In this document: positions 43,955-54,053 of the stretch, in pieces | How positions within the stretch are numbered: the stretch's first letter is position 1 | Layout of the letters: the number at the start of each line of letters is the position of its first letter | From: Methylotenera_A sp040387035 | GTDB lineage: Bacteria > Pseudomonadota > Gammaproteobacteria > Burkholderiales > Methylophilaceae | Direction: 5' to 3' | NCBI GenBank assembly: GCA_040387035.1 | Contig: JAZKEN010000063.1 | Span: 9,562-73,561 of the forward strand | Length of the DNA stretch: 64,000 nucleotides | Notes under the pieces: generated by a model | Seen by the model: only the letters and a program-made list of their open reading frames with translations | Told to the model about the DNA's origin: nothing | The model's database searches: none | Translations under genes and position numbers: made by a program

Positions 43955-44971
43955 ATGAATAGTAATTTAGGAAAACGGCACAAAGCGTTTTCTAGCCTGG
44001 TAGTGGGCGCTTTAATCGGTACTTCGCTAATCAGTGTAGCGGCAGATGAGAACATCACGCCCTCAGCACAAGAAAAAAAAGCTGTGGCCAAACCGGTAGA
44101 AGCTGCAGCTCCCGCACAAACCAGAAGACCGCGTGAAAAATCATTTCCCAAGATTGCCTCAGGCAAATGGACTGGACCTAAATTAGCGGATGGCCAGCCG
44201 GATGTCAGTGGCTTCTGGTCTAACACTATCGGTAATCATGGTAATTTGACCGACCCGCAAGGCGGCGTTATCGGTGAGGCCAGGCGAACACCTTTAGGAC
44301 CACGAGATCAGCGTGCGCCAAGCCGCGTCAGTGATCCTGCGGACGGCCAGTTCCCCTTCCAGCCATGGGCATTAGCGAAAGTTAAAGAGTTCCAGGTAGG
44401 GTTCCATAACCCGACCTATCCCGGACATGTAGAGCCTAACGCACGTTGCGCGCCAGGCGGTGTGCCAAAGTCTTTGTACTGGCATGGCTATGACGTTTTG
44501 CAATATCCGGGCTATGTGGTGTTTGTATTTGATAACGGCTCACGCATTATCCATTTAGATGAAAAAAAGCCGCACTTGCCACAGAGGCTAAAGCTGTGGA
44601 ATGGCGACTCGCGTGGTCATTGGGAAGGCAATACCTTGGTAGTCGATGTAAGCAACCACAATGGTAAAGCCTTGTTTGGCCGTTCAGGTGAATTCGTTAG
44701 TGAAAATGCCACGATTCAAGAAAAGTATATTTTTGCTAATGATGGTACGCGTTACAACTATGAAGGCACCTTTACCGACCCAACGGTTTATACACGTCCA
44801 TTTACCATCACCATACCCGCCATTAAATATACCCGTGAAGATGAAACGGATGGCTGGAATTTAGAAGCGCGTTGGGCAAAGCATGCAGGCAAAACCCAAA
44901 TCCTGGAGCACGATGAGCGCATCTGCCATGAAAACAACGGCGGCTTTGGATTAGGTTCTGCACAGAAATAA
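43955..44971 (+). CDS. Secreted protein of the same family (copy B)
   Basis: 338 residues. Signal peptide (about 1-28), a short Pro/Ala linker, then KIASGKWTGPKLADGQPDVS, NLTDPQGG, PSRVSDPADGQFPFQPWAL, ARCAPGGVPKSLYWHGYDVL, GHWEGNTLVVDVSNHNGKAL, FGRSGEF and the end DERICHENNGGFG. The two Cys (RCAPGG, RICHEN) may pair. It is a close duplicate of the gene at 45065 and a distant relative of copy A (PDxSGxW, W-G-TLVVD, RSG-F). Role unknown; periplasmic. Confidence 0.72.
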   Translation: MNSNLGKRHKAFSSLVVGALIGTSLISVAADENITPSAQEKKAVAKPVEAAAPAQTRRPREKSFPKIASGKWTGPKLADGQPDVSGFWSNTIGNHGNLTDPQGGVIGEARRTPLGPRDQRAPSRVSDPADGQFPFQPWALAKVKEFQVGFHNPTYPGHVEPNARCAPGGVPKSLYWHGYDVLQYPGYVVFVFDNGSRIIHLDEKKPHLPQRLKLWNGDSRGHWEGNTLVVDVSNHNGKALFGRSGEFVSENATIQEKYIFANDGTRYNYEGTFTDPTVYTRPFTITIPAIKYTREDETDGWNLEARWAKHAGKTQILEHDERICHENNGGFGLGSAQK

Positions 44972-45064
44972 TCGCTTGCATTGATATAGCAAGCACACAT
45001 GCACATTCAAGTAAACATGATGCTTGCTTGATACCCGGCTGAACTGAGTACGATAAGAGGAATT

Positions 45065-46072
45065 ATGAAAAATAATATAAACCATCTCAAACTAAAACAT
45101 AGCATCAAAAACTTGGTGATATTAGCTATTACCGCTGCGCCTTTGATTGCCGTATCAGCGGATGAGGCTAAAACCAAACAGGCAAAACCGCAAGAGCCTG
45201 CCGCCCAGCAGGCAGACGGGCCAAATTACAGGAATGAAGCGTCATTCCCAAAAATTGCGTCAGGAAAGTGGACAGGCCCGAAATTGGCAGATGGCCAGCC
45301 GGACATCAGTGGGCACTGGTCTAATACGATCGCAAATCACAATAATTTCACCGATCCGCAAGGCGGCATTCCAAATGACCCAGCACCACGTCGCACGCCG
45401 TTAGGTAAGCCGGAAGATCGTGCCCCCAGCCGTGTCAGTGATCCTGCTGACGGGCAAGTGCCGTTTCAGCCTTGGGCTTTAGAGGAGGTGAAGAAGTTTC
45501 AAGTAGGGTTCCATAACCCGACTGAGCCCAAGTATATTGAGCCTCTAGCGCGCTGCGCGCCAGGTGGCGTACCAAAGTCTCTTTACTGGCACGGCTATGA
45601 AATAGCGCAATATCCAGGCTACGTACTGTTTGTGTTTAACAATGGCACGCGCATTATCCACCTGGATGGCAAGCCGCATTTACCTGAAAAAGTTAAATTA
45701 TGGAATGCCGATTCACGTGGCCATTGGGAAGGCAATACCCTGGTTGTCGACGTAAGAAACCATAACGGCAAGGCATTGTTTGGCCGCTCAGGTGAATTCA
45801 TCAGTGAAAACGGCACTATCCAGGAGAAATATATTTTCTCTAGCGATAGAAAGCGCTTTAATTATGAAGCGGTATTTACCGATCCAACAGTCTACACGCG
45901 CCCCTTTACCGTGACGATTCCAGCCAGGCAATGGGCCGCTGAAGACAAACCGAATGGCTGGCATTTCGAAGCGCGCCTGGCGAAACATGCGGGCAAAGAG
46001 CCGATTGTTGAACGCGATGAGCGCATTTGTGCTGAAAACAATGGCGGCTTTGGATTAGGCGCACGTAAATAA
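45065..46072 (+). CDS. Secreted protein of the same family (copy C, tandem duplicate of B)
   Basis: 335 residues. By eye most positions from KIASGKWTGPKLADGQPDIS to the end (DERICAENNGGFGLG) are the same as in copy B; the signal peptide and the linker differ. The second conserved Cys pair partner is kept. AGAGG precedes the ATG. A clear terminator follows at 46092, so the tonB-to-copy-C block probably ends here. Confidence 0.72.
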   Translation: MKNNINHLKLKHSIKNLVILAITAAPLIAVSADEAKTKQAKPQEPAAQQADGPNYRNEASFPKIASGKWTGPKLADGQPDISGHWSNTIANHNNFTDPQGGIPNDPAPRRTPLGKPEDRAPSRVSDPADGQVPFQPWALEEVKKFQVGFHNPTEPKYIEPLARCAPGGVPKSLYWHGYEIAQYPGYVLFVFNNGTRIIHLDGKPHLPEKVKLWNADSRGHWEGNTLVVDVRNHNGKALFGRSGEFISENGTIQEKYIFSSDRKRFNYEAVFTDPTVYTRPFTVTIPARQWAAEDKPNGWHFEARLAKHAGKEPIVERDERICAENNGGFGLGARK

Positions 46073-46091
46073 TTAGCCTTATCAACCAATC

Positions 46092-46124
46092 AACGCTGTA
46101 GCCATACTGGCTGCAGCGTTTTTT
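46092..46124 (+). terminator. Intrinsic terminator after copy C
   Basis: AACGCTGTAGCC (46092-46103) pairs with GGCTGCAGCGTT (46109-46120), one mismatch, then TTTT. It closes the plus-strand operon. Confidence 0.9.
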
Positions 46125-46279
46125 ATTGCCTATTACCTTGGGCTATGTGCTGATATTTAACAGCGTAGTGACTTTAATTGCTTACGCTCAGTGCTGCAAT
46201 TCGATCAGATCACTGATCTACATGCAGACTTTATATCAAACATAGATACGCTATTAAAGCTGCTGCTTTGGCTCAAACA

Positions 46280-46311
46280 AAAACCCATGACCTGCCAAGG
46301 TCATGGGTTTT
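46280..46311. terminator. Terminator of the TonB receptor gene (minus strand), bidirectional
   Basis: AAAACCCATGACCT (46280-46293) pairs perfectly with 46298-46311 around GCCA, with A and T tracts on both sides. It lies 25 bp past the receptor stop. Confidence 0.9.
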
Positions 46312-46335
46312 TATGCTAATACAGTGCTATGCGAA

Positions 46336-49158
46336 CTACAGTTTACTGCTGAACACCACACCAATCCAACGTGGTAGGCTAGGGGTATAGCTGCTAAAGC
46401 CGTCAACATTGTATTCTTCGTTCAGTGCGTTCTTGGCGATAAAATTCAAATCAAACAATTTATCCTGCCTGCCGATACCGATACCTAAATCCAGTATGCC
46501 ATACGCATCCAGCTTATCGTAGGATGAACGGCTTCTGTATTGTGAAGCGGTGTAGGTGTAATTTGCATTACTGTGAAATACCCAATTACCAAAAACAGGC
46601 AAATTGTAGTCTATACCCAGGTTCGCTGAGAATTTGGGCGCAAAGGTCAATGTTTCGCCTTTTGCATTAGAGAAGCGAGGGTTGATACCCGTGGTATTTT
46701 CCTCACTGGGTTTTGCCAGGAAAATATCTTTAGAGTACCTGGCATCATTGTAAGCAGCTGCCAGCCTGATGTTGAAATGCTCAATACCGCTGTAGTTGGC
46801 ATCCACTTCCAGGCCTTTAACCCTTACACCAGGCACGTTACCGACCACGCTCTGGAATTGAATGCTGTCCGCTAATGGCACAGCAGGGTTGGATGCCTGA
46901 AACGCCGCAGTAGCAACCGGGTCTACAAGGCCAACGGTGGATTGAAAGTCTTTAATAACATTCAAAAACACATCCGCATTCACGGTCAGCGTCTTATTCA
47001 ATAAGTTGGTGCGAATGCCCAACTCATAACCTTTGGTCTTTTCTTTATCGATCAGGTTGGATTGGCCAGCGGTATTGATTTGGGCAATGCCGGCTTTTTC
47101 ACCGTACTGCAGCGTGCCATATACGGTCAGGTCCTCATTGAACTTGTTAGCCAGGCTGACATTGGCACTATTGATATTGTCATCCCAGGTTCTGTCCGCA
47201 TTTTTAATATTGTAAAGTGAGCTTGGCTGCAGCGTTGAGTTTCTAACCACGGTTGCCTGCTTTAGCTGGGTTCGTGCAGCAGCACCTATCGATGCATAGG
47301 TCGCGCTGGCCCCGAAATATCTGGCCGCTAAACGATTGGCCGCTGCTGTTGCCTCAGGCGTTGTTGGATCAGGTAAGGTGGCAACCGTAGTGCCGTTACC
47401 GAAAGCATTGGTAAAATCGGCACCTACGCCTTTATTCGCAAGGAAAATGCCCTGTGCGGTCTTTCTATCTTCTTTAGAGACACGGTAGCCCGTGGTTAAG
47501 GTCAACGGTTCGCTAATATGCCAATCCGCTTGTCCGTAAACGGCGGTGCTTTGGTTCTTGACTATGGTTTGTGTGTTTTTATATGCCAGGTTGAGCGAAT
47601 CTTTAAGCAAGGCTTGTCCGGTACCGGAAGCATAAAGCGCATTGTAAATGGCATCACTGGCCTGGAAAGCGCCGGCATCATTGCCATAGCGGGTGCGGGA
47701 GTTAGAGTCGTTATCGGTATCAATAAAATAAACGCCTGCAAGATAGTCGACTACGCTATTTTTATCCAGCGCAGAGGATACGCGAAATTCCTGGCTGATC
47801 TGGTTGTATGCGGTGATATAACCGCCACTTTTTGTAATGTCATAAGGTGTCCCTTCGTCGTTTGCCGCGCTAAACCAATGGCTGCGGTAACCGGTAATCG
47901 ATTTCAGGTTATGACCTGCCACGTTCCAATCCAGGTTGATGGTAGCGCCTTTTGACCCGGTAATAATGCCGCCATTGTTATCCACATTGGTTGGGTCTTT
48001 AAAGTAGTCGCTAGCCGGGTTCCAGGTAGTCAGGCTGTTATTAAACCATTTACGATTGACATATTTTTTGTAGGTGGTATCTACAGTGGCTGCCGCACGC
48101 GCTGTGCCATCACTAAAGAGCAATGGCTCCGGGTGCCTGACGGTATTGCCGTTAACAAACTCAGAACCTCTGGGCTGGTGTTCCACACTCAACTTGGCAC
48201 TAAAGTTTTCGCTAGGCGTTAGTAGAAACTGGATACGGCCAAAAGTGCGGTCTATATTCTGGTAGCTGTCCCTGCCGTCCAGGTCGGGAAACTGGTTTTC
48301 AAATTTACTGGAAGTAGGGCCATCGGCCTGCTCGCGATAAAACGTACCACGCCAAGCCAATAGATTGTCAATAACAGGGCCACCGACTATCGCAGAGGAA
48401 CGCAATGTATTCCAGTCGCCAAAGGTTTGTGAAAAGTTAGCTTCGGGCGTAAAAGTAGGCGCCTTAGTCGTAAACGTCAGGCGGCCAATATTGGATGCTT
48501 TACCACCTTGCGTGCCTTGTGGCCCTCGTGTGGCGTCAATAGTGTCAATATCGGTAAAGATATAACCATTGACCAGTGGTGTGTAAGCGATACTGACCCC
48601 ATCCAGCAATGTGCCAATGGACGGGTCGATTTGATCGCTAGCACCAGTGGTGATGCCGCGTAGGGTGAGTGAGCCTGTACGTGAGTTGCCATAGTTGAAG
48701 TTGACGTTACCGATACGGCGTAAAACTTCGGTGGTATTAGTCGCATTCAGGCTTTCAAGCTCTTCACCACTGACAATGGAAACAGATGCTGGAACATCTT
48801 TTACCTTTTCAAGCACAGCTTTCTTTTTGAATTTCACAACAATGGCATCAAGCGCTGAAGGCTCTTCGGTCGTTGCCGTGTTTTCCGGAGTGCCTTGTTT
48901 TTGCTCAGCTGTGTTGGTTGAAATTTCCGCGTCGCTTGCCGGCTTATTGGCCAATTGCTTCTTGAGGTTATCATTCTCAGCCTTAAGTTGCTCTAATGCT
49001 TTCTGTAATTCTGCTAATGCCTGGTCGTCTGCTGCGTAAGCCGGTAATGCGGAAAACTGGGTAAAGCTGGCAATCGCAATCGCTATAGCCGTGCGGCGAA
49101 AGGGGATGGGCTGTTTTTTTCGTTTACTGGGTATGTGTTCCCTTAAATGGTTACTCAT
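46336..49158 (-). CDS. TonB-dependent outer-membrane receptor with N-terminal coiled coil (receptor 1)
   Basis: 940 residues. A long signal peptide ends ALPAYA at about 43. Then comes a heptad-like segment (ALAELQKALEQLKAENDNLK), a Thr/Glu-rich linker, a TonB-box-like LDAIVVKF, and the plug (VPASVSIVSGEELESL, TGSLTLRGITTG, TRGPQGTQGGKASNIGRLTF). The barrel ends with YNVDGFSSYTPSLPRWIGV and a C-terminal hydrophobic strand (VVFSSKL). The plug has GGKASNIG where most receptors have GRNATGG. Substrate unknown. A sigma-54 promoter stands upstream, so it is likely the partner of the tonB operon it faces. Confidence 0.9.
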   Translation of the reverse strand: MSNHLREHIPSKRKKQPIPFRRTAIAIAIASFTQFSALPAYAADDQALAELQKALEQLKAENDNLKKQLANKPASDAEISTNTAEQKQGTPENTATTEEPSALDAIVVKFKKKAVLEKVKDVPASVSIVSGEELESLNATNTTEVLRRIGNVNFNYGNSRTGSLTLRGITTGASDQIDPSIGTLLDGVSIAYTPLVNGYIFTDIDTIDATRGPQGTQGGKASNIGRLTFTTKAPTFTPEANFSQTFGDWNTLRSSAIVGGPVIDNLLAWRGTFYREQADGPTSSKFENQFPDLDGRDSYQNIDRTFGRIQFLLTPSENFSAKLSVEHQPRGSEFVNGNTVRHPEPLLFSDGTARAAATVDTTYKKYVNRKWFNNSLTTWNPASDYFKDPTNVDNNGGIITGSKGATINLDWNVAGHNLKSITGYRSHWFSAANDEGTPYDITKSGGYITAYNQISQEFRVSSALDKNSVVDYLAGVYFIDTDNDSNSRTRYGNDAGAFQASDAIYNALYASGTGQALLKDSLNLAYKNTQTIVKNQSTAVYGQADWHISEPLTLTTGYRVSKEDRKTAQGIFLANKGVGADFTNAFGNGTTVATLPDPTTPEATAAANRLAARYFGASATYASIGAAARTQLKQATVVRNSTLQPSSLYNIKNADRTWDDNINSANVSLANKFNEDLTVYGTLQYGEKAGIAQINTAGQSNLIDKEKTKGYELGIRTNLLNKTLTVNADVFLNVIKDFQSTVGLVDPVATAAFQASNPAVPLADSIQFQSVVGNVPGVRVKGLEVDANYSGIEHFNIRLAAAYNDARYSKDIFLAKPSEENTTGINPRFSNAKGETLTFAPKFSANLGIDYNLPVFGNWVFHSNANYTYTASQYRSRSSYDKLDAYGILDLGIGIGRQDKLFDLNFIAKNALNEEYNVDGFSSYTPSLPRWIGVVFSSKL

Positions 49159-49209
49159 TTATTTGCTTTCTTAATAATGTGAATGGTTGGTTTGGTTCAC
49201 ATCACTAAT

Positions 49210-49225
49210 CGCAATATATATGCCA
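49210..49225 (-). promoter_or_regulatory. Sigma-54 promoter of receptor 1
   Basis: Minus strand reads TGGCAT, ATATA, TTGCG, with correct GG-to-GC spacing. Transcription would start near 49199, about 40 bases before the receptor ATG. The -24 element is identical to that of tonB. Confidence 0.7.
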
Positions 49226-49379
49226 CTCAAATACTTAATATGTAAAGTAATTTTAAGTATTTGAATTTTCATTAACACCATGATTAAAAACAAATTTTTG
49301 TGTTTTTAATTAAGAAATTATTTTATCAATCAAGCCGATAAAAAAGACGGTTGTTTTAAATGAAACATTTATATTGCAG

Positions 49380-49399
49380 GCTGTTGTATGCAATACAGA
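49380..49399. promoter_or_regulatory. Candidate activator site GCTGTT-N8-TACAGA
   Basis: It resembles the dyad at 40293, with the first half identical and the second half matching four of six. It is about 155 bp upstream of the -24 element on the minus strand, a typical enhancer distance. Confidence 0.35.
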
Positions 49400-49453
49400 A
49401 GGCGATAGGTGGCCTACCTATGTGGAATCGGATGGCTATTTGCGCATAATCAG

Positions 49454-50866
49454 TTAAAACTTACCGCCTAATGCGGTCATTAAACCGACACTGGCATCTA
49501 GCCTCCTGCCTATAATCGATAGGGCATTACGCTCTGCGTTCAGCGCGGTTGATTGCACGATGACTACATTTTGATATTCACTGATGCCGGCACGGTAACG
49601 ATTTTCCGTTTGCTCCACCGCTTCACGCGCAAACCGCACGGCGGTTTCCTGTTCTTTGGATTCAGCTTCCAATATCCTTAGTAGCGCCAAGTTGTCTTCA
49701 ACTTCCTGAAAGCCGCTTAACACTGCCTGCTTGTAGTTTGAAACGCTTGCATCGTAATTGGCGATGGCGGCTTCTGTTTGTGATTTGCGTAGCTGGTTAT
49801 CAAAAATGGGGCCAGCCAATACAGGCCCAAGCGCCCAAATCCTATTCGGCAAAGTCAATAAGTGAGCAATACTTGAGCTCTCAAACGCCACGCTTGCGCC
49901 TAGATTTAAGGTGGGGAATAGGGCCGCTCTTGCGATACCAATCTGTGCATTGGCTTCCGCAATACGTCGTTCTGACGCGGCAATATCCGGGCGTCTTTCC
50001 AGCAAGCTAGACGGTAGACTTGCCGGGATGGCCGGGAGCTTGATGCTAGTCATGTTATCGAATGGGCTGGATGGTAATGCGAAATCGGCAGGCGCGCGGC
50101 CAAGCAACACTGCAATAGCATGTTCTAACTGACTTCTGGCTGCCGTTATATCAATGGATTGCGCCCGTGTTGTCCTCAATTGTGCTTCTGCCTGTGCGAT
50201 TTCTGTGCGCGATGCTAGGCCTACGTTGTAACGATTAATGGTTAATTTTAGCGACCTGTCGAAGCTTTCTGCGGTGTTATCCAGTAATTTTTTTTGTGAG
50301 TCTAAAATACGTAATTGAAAATAGTTTTGCGCAATATTGGCTTGTACCAATAAACGCACAGATTCTAAATCGGCGGCACTGGCATTAGCATTGGCCTCAC
50401 CCGCTTCAATACTTCTTTTAATACGTCCCCACAGATCTATTTCCCAGTTGGCGCTAATGCCGATATTGTTGTCCGTACGCGCGCTTGCGCGACCTACTTG
50501 ACTGCGCGTGATGGCACCACCACCGTCCACCGCCGGCAAAATCGGCGCACGTGCACCTTTTGCCAAAGCCTGTGCTTGTCGATAGTTGGCCTCAGCAATG
50601 TGGATTGAATTATTGGCCTGATTGGCTTCTGCAATTAAATTGTCCAGCGTGTTATCGCCATATAGCTGCCACCAATCCTGGGTAATATCGGGTTGACCCG
50701 GTTCAGCCGTTTTCCAGCCTTCGTATTGTGCAGACTCTTTGTAAATGGCGGGTATAGCAACGCTAGGACGGGCGTAATCTTGCCAAACACTGCAAGCACT
50801 TAAAAAAAGTGTGGACATAGGAAAAATGATGGCGATTAAACTGATTCTTCGATGATGCATAGTCAT
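49454..50866 (-). CDS. RND efflux outer-membrane lipoprotein, NodT/OprM type
   Basis: 470 residues from an ATG that overlaps the pump stop (TAATG); the frame is open far upstream but that part lies within the pump gene. The lipobox is LFLSAC at about residue 22. Two OEP repeats are visible, with ANWEIDLWGRIKRSI, RLEHA-like QLEHAIAVLLG, ERRPDIAASERRIAEANAQIG and a C-terminal VEQTENRYRAGISEYQNVV. It forms the trimeric exit duct. Last gene of the cytochrome-mdt operon. Confidence 0.93.
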   Translation of the reverse strand: MTMHHRRISLIAIIFPMSTLFLSACSVWQDYARPSVAIPAIYKESAQYEGWKTAEPGQPDITQDWWQLYGDNTLDNLIAEANQANNSIHIAEANYRQAQALAKGARAPILPAVDGGGAITRSQVGRASARTDNNIGISANWEIDLWGRIKRSIEAGEANANASAADLESVRLLVQANIAQNYFQLRILDSQKKLLDNTAESFDRSLKLTINRYNVGLASRTEIAQAEAQLRTTRAQSIDITAARSQLEHAIAVLLGRAPADFALPSSPFDNMTSIKLPAIPASLPSSLLERRPDIAASERRIAEANAQIGIARAALFPTLNLGASVAFESSSIAHLLTLPNRIWALGPVLAGPIFDNQLRKSQTEAAIANYDASVSNYKQAVLSGFQEVEDNLALLRILEAESKEQETAVRFAREAVEQTENRYRAGISEYQNVVIVQSTALNAERNALSIIGRRLDASVGLMTALGGKF

Positions 50867-53800
50867 TAACTGCTTGATAAAAGGGTGGATGTTGAAATTG
50901 GTTTTGATGAAACGCGTTGTAGTTTTAAACGTAAGCGTTCTAAATAAATGTATACAACTGGGGTAGTAAAAAGCGTGAGAATCTGGCCGAGGATAAGCCC
51001 GCCAACAATGGAGATACCTAATGGCTGCCGAATTTCTGCACCATCGCCCACACCCAGTAATAATGGCAACGCACCCAAAACGGCGGCAAAAGTGGTCATC
51101 AGGATTGGTCTGAAGCGTTGGCTGCACGCCAGCTGGATAGCTTGCTCTGGTGTAAGGTCTTGTTCTTTTTCGATTAATTGTGCGGCATCAATCATCATGA
51201 TGGCATTTTTCATCACAATGCCAATCAGCAAGATAATGCCAATCATGGCAATAATCGTCAGTTCGCTTTTAAATAAAATCAGCGCAAACAATGCACCGAT
51301 ACCAGCCGAGGGTAGGGTAGAAATAATGGTGATTGGATGAACCGTGCTTTCGTAGAGCATGCCCAGGACAATATAGATAGTAATCAGCGCTGTGAGAACC
51401 AACCAAGGTTGGCTATCCAATGATGCTTTAAATGCTTTGGCTTTGCCTGAAAAAGTGCCGTGAATACTATCGGGCGGATTGAGTTTGCTGAACGCTTCTT
51501 CAATCGCTAGTGTGGCAGAGTCCAGCGCATAGCCTGGCGCGATATTAAACGAGATGGTCGCTGCGGCAAATTGTCCTTCATGGTTTACTGAGAGTGGTGT
51601 ATTTTTTAGCTCCCATCTACTAATGGTAGACAGCGGAATGCGCGCGTTATTGCTGGTTGTCAGGTAAATCTGGTCTAATGATTTTGGCCCTTGAGCAAAT
51701 TCTGAAGCCAAGGTTAGCACTACAAAATACTGGTTGAGCGGCTCATAAATCGTAGAGGCTAGCCGCTGCCCAAACGCATTATTGAGTGCCGTATCGATTT
51801 GCACCTGCGTGATGCCAAAACGTGAAGCGGCATCTCGATCGACAATCAGATTGGTTTGCAGGCCTTTGTCTTGTGCATCGCTGTTGACATCCATCAATTG
51901 AGGTAACTTGGATAACGCGTCCGTTAAACGTGGAATATAGATACTCAAATCCTCCACATTATTAGAGAGCAGAGTGTATTGGTATTCCGCAGAGCCTGGC
52001 CTTACACCAATGCTGAATTCTTGTTGCGGGTTAAGGCGCAGTGTCGCGCCCGGGACTTTTTCAAGCTTTGGTCTAAGCCTGGCAACAACTTCCTGCGCAG
52101 AAGCATCGCGCTCTGAACGTGGTTTTAGGCGAATGTTCATGCCACCGGTATTCGATTGGCCGCCACCAAATCCACCCGTGTTTTCGAAATAGGCATCCAC
52201 ATCAGGGTCTTCTGCAATGATGCGCATGAATTGATTGACCTTTTCGCGCATGGCCCAGAATGAGATATTTTGATCGCCTTGGAAGTAGCCCTGAATGCGC
52301 CCTGTGTCCTGCGCAGGGAAAAATCCTTTAGGCACAATCGTGTAAAGGTACACATTGATCACTACCACGACGGCCAGCATGCAAACGGTGAGTAAACGGA
52401 ACCGGATCACCCAAACCAAGGCACGCTGATAGGCTTTTAGTGGGATATCGAATAGTTTTTTTAACCAAGTCGCCAGCAAGTTTTCTTGCGAGTTTTCTAA
52501 TGGCTGTGGCTTAAGCAACTGTGAGCAAAGCATGGGCGTTAAGGTGAGTGATACGATCAGCGATATCACTACAGCGCTGGCTAATGTAATCGAGAACTCC
52601 CTAAACATACGCCCCACAACGCCGCCCATAAATAGCAGNNNNNNNNNNNNNNNNNNNNNNNNNNNNNNNNNNNNNNNNNNNNNNNNNNNNNNNNNNNNNN
52701 NNNNNNNNNNNNNNNNNNNNNNNNNNNNNNNNNNNNNNATGCACTCATGGCAATGACAGTGAAAGATACCTCTTTCACCCCCTTAAACGCTGCCTGCAAA
52801 GGCTGCATGCCATTTTCAATGTGCCTTATCGTATTTTCTACCACCACAATGGCATCATCCACCACAAAGCCAGTGGAGATGATTAAGGCCATTAGGGATA
52901 AATTGTTTAAGCTAAAGCCACAAAGGTAAATCACAGCCAATGTGCCTAATAAAGAAATAGGAATGGCGATGCTGGGAATCAATGCGGCGCGTGCGTTGCG
53001 CAGAAAAATAAAGGTGATTAATATCACCAACCCAATAGAAATCATCAAGGTGATTTCTACTTCATGCAATGAACTACGTACGATCTGGCTGCGGTCAATA
53101 ATCACATCCATTTCAACCCCTGCTGGTAACAGCGGCTTTAATCTTGGAATCAGCGCTTTAATCGCATCGGTTGTTTCAACCAGATTGGCACCGGGTATGC
53201 CGTTAATCATCAATACCACACCAGGTCTGCCATTGACGCTGCCTGAGCTTCTCAATTCTTGTACTGAATCTTTTATTTCGGCGACATCTTTTAGCCGAAT
53301 TGGCGCCGCGTTTCGCCAGGCGATGATGAGGTCGGAATAATCCGATGCACGCTTAGCCTGGTCATTAACGTCAATCTGCCAACGACGCTGTGCGTTTTCA
53401 ACAAATCCCTTGGGTAAATTGGCATTGGCGGCTGCAATCGCAGTCCGTACTTGTTCTAGCGTGACATTGTATTGATTCAGCACGGTAGGGTTGACTTCAA
53501 CACGCACCGAACGCAATGCGCTGCCGTTCACATTGACCATGCCCACGCCATCTACTTGTGAAATGCGCTGGCCAAGCAGGGTAAATGCGATGTCGTATAG
53601 CTGCGGCTGGCTGTAAATATCAGAGGTGAGCGCAATATACATAATCGACATTGGGCCGCTCTTACGATAGCTCGGATTGCTCTGCAGGCCAGCGGGTAGC
53701 AATGTTCTAGAGGCGTTGATAGCTGCTTGCACATCACGTGCTGCACCGTCTGCATCACGCTCTAAATCAAACTGCAGGCTAATACGCGTTTGGCCTTTGT

Positions 53801-54053
53801 TGCTGCTGGATGTCATTTCATTGACGCCAGCAATATTGCCAAGGGCACGCTCTAATGGTGCAGCCACCGATGAGGCAACGGTCTCAGCGCTTGCCCCCGG
53901 TAAACGCGCATTCACGTCGATACTTAGCATTTCTACTTGCGGCAGGGATGCGATAGGTAAAGCATAAAAGGCTGCTACACCAGGCAATGCCAAAGCGGCA
54001 GCCAGCAACGATGTGGCGACTGGTCGGCGGATAAACGCAGCAGACCAACTCAT
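50866..54053 (-). CDS. RND efflux permease, MdtC-like, with internal assembly gap
   Basis: Visible parts are 52739-54053 (438 codons, N-terminal) and 50866-52638 (590 codons, C-terminal). Compared with the paralogue at 54050, only about eight codons (the SLIAVLIP segment of the fourth helix) are missing, so a full protein of about 1036 residues is expected. It has PGASAETVASSVAAPLERAL, the helix-4 Asp pair in GFVVDDAIVVVENTIRHIE, FREFSITLASAVVISLIVSL, and two large periplasmic loops. It pumps drugs or bile-like compounds with proton exchange, probably as a mixed trimer with the paralogue. Confidence 0.92.
52639..52738. other. Assembly gap (100 N) inside the RND permease gene
   Basis: The flanks read ...TVIAMSA and LLFMGG... 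in the family alignment. The paralogue has only eight residues between these points. The real gap is therefore about 23 bp, and the two reading frames join properly at that size, not at 100. Confidence 0.85.

Noticed and set aside
52581..54053. 490-residue pump fragment ending after the third N block
   Set aside because: After the N the frame is wrong; the correct continuation is the frame that ends at 50866.
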